DNA of 64,000 nucleotides from assembly GCA_000380225.1 (NCBI GenBank), contig KB904821.1:5309661-5373660 (forward strand), written 5' to 3'. Below, in pieces: positions 27,695 through 35,065 of this stretch. Source of the DNA: a filamentous cyanobacterium ESFC-1. Its GTDB lineage: Bacteria > Cyanobacteriota > Cyanobacteriia > Cyanobacteriales > Spirulinaceae. Numbering within the stretch: the stretch's first letter is position 1; each line of letters begins with the position of its first letter. The notes under the pieces were generated by a model that was given only the letters and a program-made list of their open reading frames with translations, was not told where the DNA came from and made no database searches. Made by a program: the position numbers and the translations under genes.

Positions 27695-27874
27695 CCAATA
27701 ACCAATAACCAACAACCAATAACCAACAACCAACAACCAATAACCAACAACCAATAACCAACAACCAACAACCAACAACCAATAACCAATAACCAATAAC
27801 CAATAACCAATAACCAACAACCAACAACCAATAACCAACAACAAATGACCAATGACTAATGACTAATGACCAAC
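27695..27874 (+). repeat. heptanucleotide array of CCAATAA/CCAACAA units
   Basis: About 25 seven-bp units alternating two variants, decaying to CCAATGA/CTAATGA at the right edge. A partial R2-type block (ATCAGCGATTAAGGGGCTCC, TCGGCAATCGGCAATCGG, GGGGCGGGGTTTCCCCGCCC) precedes it at ~27543-27694. Open frames reading WLLVIGYWLLVVG on the reverse strand are products of the repeat, not genes. Confidence 0.9.
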
Positions 27875-27925
27875 CACACTGATACTCTAAAAAACAGCCA
27901 TCGACATCCAATGTAATTATCAGAC

Positions 27926-28537
27926 ATGAAAGCATCCGAGATTATGACCAAAGATGTCGTCACGATTCGCGGTGCTGCGACCGTGGCCGACGCTGTTAAA
28001 CTCATGAAAGAAAAAGGGTTGCGATCGCTTGTGGTGAAGCGTCGTAGCGCAGATGATGCTTATGGCATTGTCACCGAAACGGATATCGTCTACAAAGTCA
28101 CCGCTTACGGCCTCGACCCCAAAACCGTCCGGGTCTACGAAGTGATGACCAAGCCCTGTATTGTGGTCAACCCTGACTTAGAAGTTGAATATGTAGCCCG
28201 CTTATTTGCCAATACCAAAATCCGCCGGGCCCCGGTGATTAAAGACACCTTACTCGGTGTCATTTCGATTACCGATATTCTCACCAAGAGCGATTTTGTC
28301 GAACAACCCAAGTCCGTAATCCTCCAAGAAAAAATCATCGAAGCCCGCGATAGCGCTCGTCAAATCTGTGCGGAGAAAGGGCCGACCTCTCCTGAATGCG
28401 CCGCCGCTTGGGATGTGGTTGAAGAATTGCAAGCCGAAGCTGCCCATCGTCGCGACCAAAGACTCGAAAAAACCCATTTCGAGGAATATTGCGAAGAATA
28501 CCCCGATGCTCTCGAAGCTCGGATGTACGACAGTTGA
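27926..28537 (+). CDS. CBS-domain-pair protein
   Basis: 203 residues. Two CBS motifs: ~2-60 (ASEIMTKDVVTIRGAATVADAVKLM) and ~70-128 (VYEVMTKPCIVVNPDLEVEYVARLF), forming one Bateman module that would bind an adenine nucleotide. The C-terminal ~70 residues are charged and helical (ICAEKGPTSPECAAAWDVVE, EELQAEAAHRRDQRL), resembling the CP12-like tail of cyanobacterial CBS-CP12 proteins: C-A-E-x-G...SPECAAAWD...VEELQAE...AH is CP12-type sequence. It therefore looks like a CBS-CP12 fusion, which could link energy charge to Calvin-cycle enzyme complexes; the C-terminal CP12 Cys pair is absent, so GAPDH binding is uncertain. Confidence 0.88.
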   Translation: MKASEIMTKDVVTIRGAATVADAVKLMKEKGLRSLVVKRRSADDAYGIVTETDIVYKVTAYGLDPKTVRVYEVMTKPCIVVNPDLEVEYVARLFANTKIRRAPVIKDTLLGVISITDILTKSDFVEQPKSVILQEKIIEARDSARQICAEKGPTSPECAAAWDVVEELQAEAAHRRDQRLEKTHFEEYCEEYPDALEARMYDS

Positions 28538-28571
28538 ATCCTGCCAATCGGGACAGTTAATGTTAATCAAG

Positions 28572-28612
28572 GCAAAAGGCGGATTAGAGTTGCGCCTTTT
28601 GCTCATTTCTTT
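28572..28612 (+). terminator. terminator of the CBS-CP12-like gene
   Basis: Perfect 10-bp stem GCAAAAGGCG / CGCCTTTTGC with an 11-nt loop, 34 bp past the stop, followed by a T-rich segment. Confidence 0.7.
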
Positions 28613-28794
28613 AAGAAATCTTCCAAAACGGCGCGATCGCGCTTCCCTTCTTCTTTTCTAAGCCATCATGGGGTCACCACCACCCATTGCCATTCGTTTA
28701 AAATCGAGTAGGATAAGGAATACTTTTAAGTAAGAACATCGCTCTCCCCATACGGCAAACTCAACGGCGAAGTAGTAATCAAGGATCATTGTTC

Positions 28795-30516
28795 ATGCAG
28801 CCTCCTGACCATCGCTCAGACACCACCAGGGTTAATTCTCCTCGGAGTACCGAAGAAGCCTTACAAGCACTGACTCACGAAATTGAATCACTGCGTCAGG
28901 ACATCAGCGTTCAACTTGACCGCGATGTCCGCTGGCTGCAAGGGGAAAAAGGACGGCTCATGCAAGAAATCGACCAACTGCGCCGCCAACACCAAAGCCT
29001 CCAGAATAATTATCAAACCACTTTATCTCAGCAACAAATCGCGCAACAGCAACTCTGGGCCAAACAACTCGCTCACGCCCTCGCCACTCAGTTTCAAGAG
29101 CAGTTAATGGCGCGATTGAATGGGGTAGCCCCCTCTCCGAATCGCAGCGCCAATTCCCCCAATTTAGACGGCTACAGCGAAAATGTACAACGGTTGCTGG
29201 TGTCCCTCGACTCGACCATGAGTCAAACCTTTGCAACCCTGCAACAAGACCTCACCAGCTATCAAAGCACCTTGTCGCAGCAGTTGAACCGGATGTATAG
29301 CATCGAGTCCCAAGGTGAAGTCATCCTCGAAACGCTGGTAAATCGTCTGATTGAGCGTTTACAAGAATCTGATTCGATCGAGGCTCCCCTTCCGAGTGCC
29401 ACCAATCCGGCTTCTTTACCCCAAGTCACCCTCGAAAAACCCGAACCGCAACCCACCCCACCCCCCCAACCTGCGCCCCCGAGTCCCTCAGCCAAACCCA
29501 AAGCGCCCCCGGCTTCTCAGTGGCGTACAGGCATTATTTTCGCATTGTTGGCTTCTTTTGCCTTTTCTCTACAAAATGTCGTCACCCGCATTATTTTATT
29601 GCCCAGTACCTTGTTTGGCTTGGTTAATATTGGCGGGATTGTGGCTCCGAGTTTAGGTAATTCTATTTTTATTCTGTGGTTGCGGATGTTAGTGGTGGTT
29701 CCTTTGGTGTCGTTGCTCGGCACAAATGGCTATCAAGTGGATAATCAACCGTTTTGGCTTGATGTTCAAAAATTATTCAGCCGGGGCGATTTAAAGCTGA
29801 AGTTAATCGTTTTAGCAAGCGGTTTCTTTCTTTTTGCTTCCCAAACCCTGGCTTATATCGCCTTTGGTAATATGGCGGCGGGGGTGGTGACTACGTTGAT
29901 TTTGACTTATCCGATTATTACCATTTTCTTAGCTAGTGTTTTGTTCAACGATCGCCTCACTTCCTTTCGTATTATCGCCAGTGGGGTGGTGTTTCTAGGG
30001 ATTGTCTTGATCGCGATTCCCTTTGGAGCCGAGATTAATTTTTCTCTGGTTGGTATTCTGACGGGTTTGGGGTCTGGGGTGGCTTTAGCGATTTGCGTGA
30101 TTTTCTCGCAGATGGCATTTCGCCAAATTAATCCAATTCCCTTCACTTTGGTGCAGTTTGGCGTGATTTTCGTCTTTTCTTCCGTATTTAGCCTGATTGG
30201 TACGATCATTAATCCTGAATTTATCGAAATTCCGCCAGGAACGTTCTCAATTTTGTTGTTAGCGGGGATTGTTTTGGGTCTTACCACGCTCATGAGTTAT
30301 TTGTTCCAGAATTTGGGGATTCGCTTTGCTGGAGCAGCTTCTTATTCGATTGTGGCGAATACGGGCCCGGTGATGACTTCGATTTTGGCGTTTTTGATGA
30401 TTGGTGAAGTGTTGACCTTTGTACAAGTGTTAGGAATGCTGATTGTCACGGCAGGGGTGATTGCTTTGGGCGTTAAGCGCTTGCGGGATGAAACGCAAGC
30501 GGCTAAAGCGGGTTGA
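28795..30516 (+). CDS. EamA/DMT-family transporter with N-terminal coiled coil
   Basis: 573 residues from the ATG behind AAGGAT (an upstream in-frame TTG at 28789 is less likely). Residues ~15-200 are hydrophilic and predicted coiled coil (EEALQALTHEIESLRQDISV, RLMQEIDQLRRQHQSLQNNY). Residues ~205-240 are Pro-rich. From ~245 there are ten membrane segments arranged as two EamA repeats (IIFALLASFAFSLQNVVTRI; LVGILTGLGSGVALAICVIF). The transporter half is a drug/metabolite exporter-like permease of unknown substrate; the long cytosolic extension is unusual for the family and may mediate oligomerisation or localisation. Confidence 0.85.
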   Translation: MQPPDHRSDTTRVNSPRSTEEALQALTHEIESLRQDISVQLDRDVRWLQGEKGRLMQEIDQLRRQHQSLQNNYQTTLSQQQIAQQQLWAKQLAHALATQFQEQLMARLNGVAPSPNRSANSPNLDGYSENVQRLLVSLDSTMSQTFATLQQDLTSYQSTLSQQLNRMYSIESQGEVILETLVNRLIERLQESDSIEAPLPSATNPASLPQVTLEKPEPQPTPPPQPAPPSPSAKPKAPPASQWRTGIIFALLASFAFSLQNVVTRIILLPSTLFGLVNIGGIVAPSLGNSIFILWLRMLVVVPLVSLLGTNGYQVDNQPFWLDVQKLFSRGDLKLKLIVLASGFFLFASQTLAYIAFGNMAAGVVTTLILTYPIITIFLASVLFNDRLTSFRIIASGVVFLGIVLIAIPFGAEINFSLVGILTGLGSGVALAICVIFSQMAFRQINPIPFTLVQFGVIFVFSSVFSLIGTIINPEFIEIPPGTFSILLLAGIVLGLTTLMSYLFQNLGIRFAGAASYSIVANTGPVMTSILAFLMIGEVLTFVQVLGMLIVTAGVIALGVKRLRDETQAAKAG

Positions 30517-30607
30517 AGTATTTGAGGGAGAGGGGGTGATTGAGTTGTCAGCGATTAAGGGGCTGTGGGGTGCGTTAACGAAATGTAACGCACCTTCTTC
30601 TAATAGA

Positions 30608-30973
30608 GTTGACAACTCCCTATTACCAAAAATTCTGGGTCTATAGTCATTCTAAATAAAAACCGACAGCCCGCCCGCAGATTAAAATCTGGGGAACCAA
30701 CACGGCAAAGTCCGCTTTTACGGACTCAGAAAATTAAGCATGAATGTACGGAACTTAATTGGAATGACTATAAAGCCCCGTCCTGTCTTGCCGAGCTACC
30801 AGGTGCTACTCGCGCTACAAGGTGCGCCTGTCTTGTCGAGGGTAAGAGGGGCTGTGTCCGCCACCTGCGGGCGGACTTTATATGCCCCGTATCGGGGTAG
30901 GAGTTTATACGCCTGCGCTTAGTCTCCCTATGACGCGAGAATCCCCGACCGTTCACGGCGGGGAGTTGTCAAC
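30608..30973. mobile_element. 366-bp element with 13-bp perfect inverted ends, containing MITE copy B
   Basis: Ends GTTGACAACTCCC (30608-30620) and GGGAGTTGTCAAC (30961-30973). Next to the right end is CCCCGACCGTTCACGGCGGGG, a hairpin with one bulge of the sort found at IS200/IS605 right ends in cyanobacteria. From 30776 it shares CCCCGTCCTGTCTTGCC and GCGCCTGTCTTGTCGAG with 60597-60640. No transposase coding remains. Confidence 0.5.
30642..30772 (-). mobile_element. MITE-like repeat, copy B
   Basis: 131 bp, opposite orientation to the copy at 4.5 kb: reverse strand begins TATAGTCATTCCAATTAAG, includes the CGGACT/AGTCCG stem and the CAGATTAAAATCTGG stem, and ends TTTATTTAGAATGACTATA. Confidence 0.65.
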
Positions 30974-30988
30974 TTCATATCCCAGAAA

Positions 30989-32479
30989 CTATTGCATCAA
31001 CGCCGCACCCCGCCGATATAACTCCTCAGCATAATCCGTCCAAGTCCCTTGTCCCCAATAGCGGAAACAACTGGTTTCGAGCAACAGTAGATACAGTAAG
31101 GCTTCTTGGTAATCTGCTTGTTGGGTCACGCTGTTGTCTTGTTGCACTAAGGGGTCATATTTTTGGTGGAAAGCCGCACTCAGTTGTGTCATGGGGCCTA
31201 AAACGTTTTCGTAGCCTTTCACCCAACTCAGGTCATTTGTCCAGGATGCACCGTCTACATGAAATTGATGGTCGGTTTCGCTTAACGTTTGGATGGTTTG
31301 GTTAACCACTTCTGGGGTGACGTTGTTGAGGTCTACTCGCTGCCAAATTTTATGCTGTCCCACCCCTTGACATTGGGGGTAATCTTCGGGCTGGACTCCG
31401 GCAGCTTCGAGCATTTCCAGGTATTCTGTGCCGTTGAGTCCGACAACTCCTGTCGTATTAATGCCGTTGTCCTTGAGGTCGTACCAAACCGGGGAGAAGT
31501 CGCGGGGAAATTCGTTCATCATTACGCCACCATTTTCCCCGTCGGCAATTTGACTAACGCAGGAGGGAACAGAAACATCGCCAATTTGCTGTTTACCGCG
31601 GCCTTTGGCTTCGTGATAGGGTTGCATTTGGGCAACTAATTTCGTATCAGAACCTTGGGTTTTAATCAGGGCGGTAATGCTGATGGTTTCGCCGTTACTA
31701 TTACGCGCGACAAGGCGATTGGGGATGTATTTATCGTCGTGGTGAAGTCCTGACCCATCAAGTCGTTCAACGGAGTGTTCCTGGACGAGTAACCAACGAT
31801 AGCCGCATTCTTTCAGGGCTTTGATGTATTCAAAAAGGGTGTCGGGATGGTTGGGAAGGGCCATTTCTGGGGGAGAAAAGCCTTTGACGCGACGTAAGGC
31901 TTCGGGGCCAAAAATAGATGCAAAATAATGTTGCCAGGCTTGGATATGCAGTTTCAAGTCGGGAATGGGAGTGGAGGGGATGACGGCGTGACTCCACATC
32001 GTTCCGAGCCATTCTACATGGGAATAGTATTTTTCGTCACAGGTGATTTTTTTAAGGTTGTCGAGAACATCATGGCGGTTCATTTGCAACAAGCCCCAGA
32101 GGAGATTACCGGAGTAATCGAGCATAATGCGGGGATTGCAGCCGTTCGCGACGAGTTCGGGGATAAATTCACCCATACGACTGTAACACCAAGCAAAAAC
32201 GCTGGCGTTGTGGTTGTCGCCTTCCCCTTGATGTTCAAACATATATTGCAGGTTACAGATTAATTCGCCGTTGTTTCCTGCGGGGACGGTGGGTTGGTGC
32301 ATGTGTAATGCACAGGCAAATCCGGCGGAGATTTGGTCTAGGTTGAGGTTGCTGTAGGGTAGAAAAACGGGGTCGTTATGATTGGTAATTTGCTGAATTT
32401 GGGCATCTTCTCCGCAGATGTTGGGCATTCCGTTGCGGATGGCTTCTAAGTTACTGCTGTTGAGTGTTGTGGCAGTCAT
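30989..32479 (-). CDS. glycoside hydrolase family 57 protein
   Basis: 496 residues from an ATG with AGGGAAAA just upstream; the frame is open 60 bases further but without a ribosome site. GH57 features: GFACALHMHQPTVPAG near the N-terminus (the conserved HxHQP-like motif), RVKGFSPPEMALPNHPDTL with the catalytic-site SPPE, and a C-terminal HVDGASWTNDLSWVKGYENV. GH57 enzymes act on alpha-glucans (amylases, branching enzymes, 4-alpha-glucanotransferases); this cyanobacterial subgroup is uncharacterised. It probably acts in glycogen metabolism in the cytosol, as there is no signal peptide. Divergent from speA. Confidence 0.85.
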   Translation of the reverse strand: MTATTLNSSNLEAIRNGMPNICGEDAQIQQITNHNDPVFLPYSNLNLDQISAGFACALHMHQPTVPAGNNGELICNLQYMFEHQGEGDNHNASVFAWCYSRMGEFIPELVANGCNPRIMLDYSGNLLWGLLQMNRHDVLDNLKKITCDEKYYSHVEWLGTMWSHAVIPSTPIPDLKLHIQAWQHYFASIFGPEALRRVKGFSPPEMALPNHPDTLFEYIKALKECGYRWLLVQEHSVERLDGSGLHHDDKYIPNRLVARNSNGETISITALIKTQGSDTKLVAQMQPYHEAKGRGKQQIGDVSVPSCVSQIADGENGGVMMNEFPRDFSPVWYDLKDNGINTTGVVGLNGTEYLEMLEAAGVQPEDYPQCQGVGQHKIWQRVDLNNVTPEVVNQTIQTLSETDHQFHVDGASWTNDLSWVKGYENVLGPMTQLSAAFHQKYDPLVQQDNSVTQQADYQEALLYLLLLETSCFRYWGQGTWTDYAEELYRRGAALMQ

Positions 32480-32669
32480 AAATATTTTCCCTAGGGTGAG
32501 TGGGTGCGATTGAGTTTTAGAGGACTCCTCAGCACGCACGTTGTTGCGATCTTACCGATAGATGTTGTCGGACTTGGAGATTTGAAGGAATCCTAAAGGT
32601 TCTCCGGGGTTTCCACGGTTAAAAATTTGTACCAAATCGTTACCATTGATGGGTATAAGCTATTGAGGA

Positions 32670-34715
32670 ATGCCGTTAGTTATGGGGATTCACACAAGGG
32701 TAAAGGGCGATCGCGATTCCGATCCAACACCGTTATCGGTTGATTTATCTCAAGCCACCTCCGCAGAGGCTTGGGGAGTTGAAGACAGCGAAAAGTTATA
32801 TCGGGTTGAGGGGTGGGGAGACCCCTATTTTTCAATTAATGCTGCGGGGAATGTGATGGTGTCTCCCCGTGGGGATTTGGGGGGGTCTTTGGATTTGTAC
32901 GAGTTGGTACAGGCGTTACGCAAGCGTAATCTTCAGTTACCATTGTTAATCCGGTTTTCGGATATTTTGGGCGATCGCATCGAACGGTTGAATGCTTGTT
33001 TTGCTAAGGCGATCGCCCGCTACAATTACGGGGGGACTTATCGCGGCGTTTATCCGGTAAAGTGCAATCAACATCGCCATTTGGTTGAGACGTTGGTGCA
33101 GTTTGGTCAGCCGTATCAGTTTGGTTTGGAAGCGGGGTCAAAACCGGAGTTGATGATTGCTTTAGCGACGTTGCAACCGTCGAATTTAGCGAAGTCAAAC
33201 GATTTTGAAGATACCCTGTTAATCTGCAATGGTTACAAAGACCGAGATTACATTGAAACGGCGTTGTTGGCAATGCGCTTGGGTCATAAGCCTGTTCTTG
33301 TCATCGAACAGTTACATGAATTACCTATTGCCATCGAAGCGAGTCGCAATCTGGGCATTAAACCCATTTTAGGGGTGCGGGCGAAGTTGAGTGCTAAAGG
33401 TTCGGGACATTGGCAGTCTACCACGGGCGATCGCGCTAAGTTTGGCTTGACGATTCCTGAAGTTTTAGCGGTGGTGGAACGTCTTGCGGCTTCTGAAATG
33501 TTGGATTGTTTACAGTTGTTACATTTTCATATTGGTTCGCAAATTTCCGCGATTGGGACGATTAAGAATGCGATTCGCGAAGCGGCTCAAATTTACGGGG
33601 AATTGGTAAAAATGGGCGCAAATATGCAATATCTGGATGTGGGGGGCGGTTTAGCGGTGGATTATGACGGGTCTAAAACCAATTTTCACGCCTCGAAAAA
33701 CTACAATATGCAGAATTATGCGAATGATATTGTGGCGGAGGTGAAAGATGCTTGTGAGGAAAGAGGGATTTCACCGCCGATTTTGATTAGTGAAAGTGGC
33801 CGCGCGATCGCGTCTCATCAAGCGGTTTTGGTGTTTGATATTTTGGGAACAAATGAACCCCTCGCTGATGTTTCTGCTCCTGTTGAAAATGAACATCGCA
33901 GCATTCGCAATTTACGCCATACTTATAGTCAAATTGCCGTTGAAAATTATCAAGAAGCTTATCACGACGCAATTCAATTTAAGGAAGAAGCGATTAGTTT
34001 GTTTAACTTTGGCTATCTGAGTTTACGCGAACGGGCGATCGCGGAAAAGTTATATTGGGCTTGTTGTCGCAAAATCCTAGAGATTACCCGGACTCAAGAA
34101 TATGTACCGGATGATTTAGAGGAATTAGAGCAAAACTTGGCGGCAATTTATTCCGCCAATCTCTCGGTTTTTCAATCTGCACCGGATGCTTGGGCGATTA
34201 ATCAATTATTTCCGATTATGCCGATTCATCGCCTTGATGAAAAGCCCACAAATCGCGGCGTAATTGCCGACCTCACTTGCGATAGTGACGGCGAAATTAA
34301 TAAATTCATTGATTTATTGGATGTTAAAGATGTTTTAGAGTTACATCCTTTAGAACCAGAAACAGAAGGCGACTCTACCTCAAAGTCTAAACATAAACCT
34401 TATTTTATTGGGATGTTTTTGGTCGGGGCTTATCAAGAAATTATGGGCAATTTACACAACTTATTTGGGGATACCAATGTGGTTCATATTCGCATAACTC
34501 CCAAAGGTTATAACGTCGAACAAGTCGTTAAAGGTGACACCATCGCCGAAGTTTTAGGTTATGCCCAATACAACGCAGAAGACATCCTCGAAAACCTCCG
34601 CCGTCGCACCGAGGAAGCCCTACAAGACCAGCGTATTACCTTAGACGAGTCCCAGCGTCTATTACAAAATTACGCTCGTAGTTTGAGCAGCTACACTTAT
34701 TTAAGCGAAGATTAA
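32670..34715 (+). CDS. speA: biosynthetic arginine decarboxylase
   Basis: 681 residues, fold-type III PLP enzyme converting arginine to agmatine, the first step of polyamine synthesis in cyanobacteria. Key features: YRGVYPVKCNQHRHLVETL, whose Lys binds PLP; GLEAGSKPELMIAL; LLHFHIGSQIS; YLDVGGGLAVDYDGS (phosphate-binding Gly-rich loop); and the C-terminal CDSDGEINKFIDL region with catalytic Cys-Asp-Ser-Asp. The true start may be the internal MGIHTRVKGD (residue 5). It is convergent with the next gene with only 6 bp between stops. Confidence 0.95.
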   Translation: MPLVMGIHTRVKGDRDSDPTPLSVDLSQATSAEAWGVEDSEKLYRVEGWGDPYFSINAAGNVMVSPRGDLGGSLDLYELVQALRKRNLQLPLLIRFSDILGDRIERLNACFAKAIARYNYGGTYRGVYPVKCNQHRHLVETLVQFGQPYQFGLEAGSKPELMIALATLQPSNLAKSNDFEDTLLICNGYKDRDYIETALLAMRLGHKPVLVIEQLHELPIAIEASRNLGIKPILGVRAKLSAKGSGHWQSTTGDRAKFGLTIPEVLAVVERLAASEMLDCLQLLHFHIGSQISAIGTIKNAIREAAQIYGELVKMGANMQYLDVGGGLAVDYDGSKTNFHASKNYNMQNYANDIVAEVKDACEERGISPPILISESGRAIASHQAVLVFDILGTNEPLADVSAPVENEHRSIRNLRHTYSQIAVENYQEAYHDAIQFKEEAISLFNFGYLSLRERAIAEKLYWACCRKILEITRTQEYVPDDLEELEQNLAAIYSANLSVFQSAPDAWAINQLFPIMPIHRLDEKPTNRGVIADLTCDSDGEINKFIDLLDVKDVLELHPLEPETEGDSTSKSKHKPYFIGMFLVGAYQEIMGNLHNLFGDTNVVHIRITPKGYNVEQVVKGDTIAEVLGYAQYNAEDILENLRRRTEEALQDQRITLDESQRLLQNYARSLSSYTYLSED

Positions 34716-34721
34716 CGGGAA

Positions 34722-35042
34722 TTATTCTGCGGTTTCCACGCGATCGCCCAGGGATTCTAACTGCTCTTGAAAGCGTTGGAGATCGTTGCGAAATTCCTCC
34801 ACTTCTTCAGGAGACGCGAGGTTAGAAGTGCTTTCTGCCAGATCGTCTTCAATCAACCGAAAACAGCGATTGAGCGCCGCCGCAAACTCATAACGAGTCA
34901 CCGGACGTTCCCCGCGAAACGAGCCGTCTGGATAGCCGATTAAGCAGCGCTCTGAGCCAAAATGAACGTCCTGCGCGATCGCATTCGGGGGCGCGATCGC
35001 ACTCCCAACTCCCAGTAACACCAACATCACATATTTTTTCAT
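34722..35042 (-). CDS. small secreted SLH-domain protein
   Basis: 106 residues. Signal peptide at 1-23 (KKYVMLVLLGVGSAIAPPNAIA). Residues ~30-65 are a single S-layer-homology-like motif (CLIGYPDGSFRGERPVTRYEFAAAL), followed by a coiled-coil tail (EEVEEFRNDLQRFQEQLESL). This is exactly the N-terminal layout of cyanobacterial iron-uptake porins (SLH, coiled coil, then beta-barrel), but the barrel is absent and the protein ends at its own stop. It is either a truncated porin or an independent small SLH protein that binds the cell wall. Confidence 0.7.
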   Translation of the reverse strand: MKKYVMLVLLGVGSAIAPPNAIAQDVHFGSERCLIGYPDGSFRGERPVTRYEFAAALNRCFRLIEDDLAESTSNLASPEEVEEFRNDLQRFQEQLESLGDRVETAE

Positions 35043-35065
35043 TGTTTGCTCCTACTTCCATTTCA

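Larger units (their letters stand above)
30517..30988. other. 472-bp gap holding nested repeats
   Basis: No gene. It contains an inverted repeat GGTGCGTTA...TAACGCACC (30569-30594) just past the transporter gene and a 366-bp segment bounded by perfect 13-bp inverted ends into which a MITE-like copy is nested. Confidence 0.7.

Noticed and set aside
27606..27935. Overlapping reverse-strand frames reading WLLVIGYWLLVVG in all three phases
   Set aside because: Artefact of a 7-bp repeat without stops; not a membrane protein gene.
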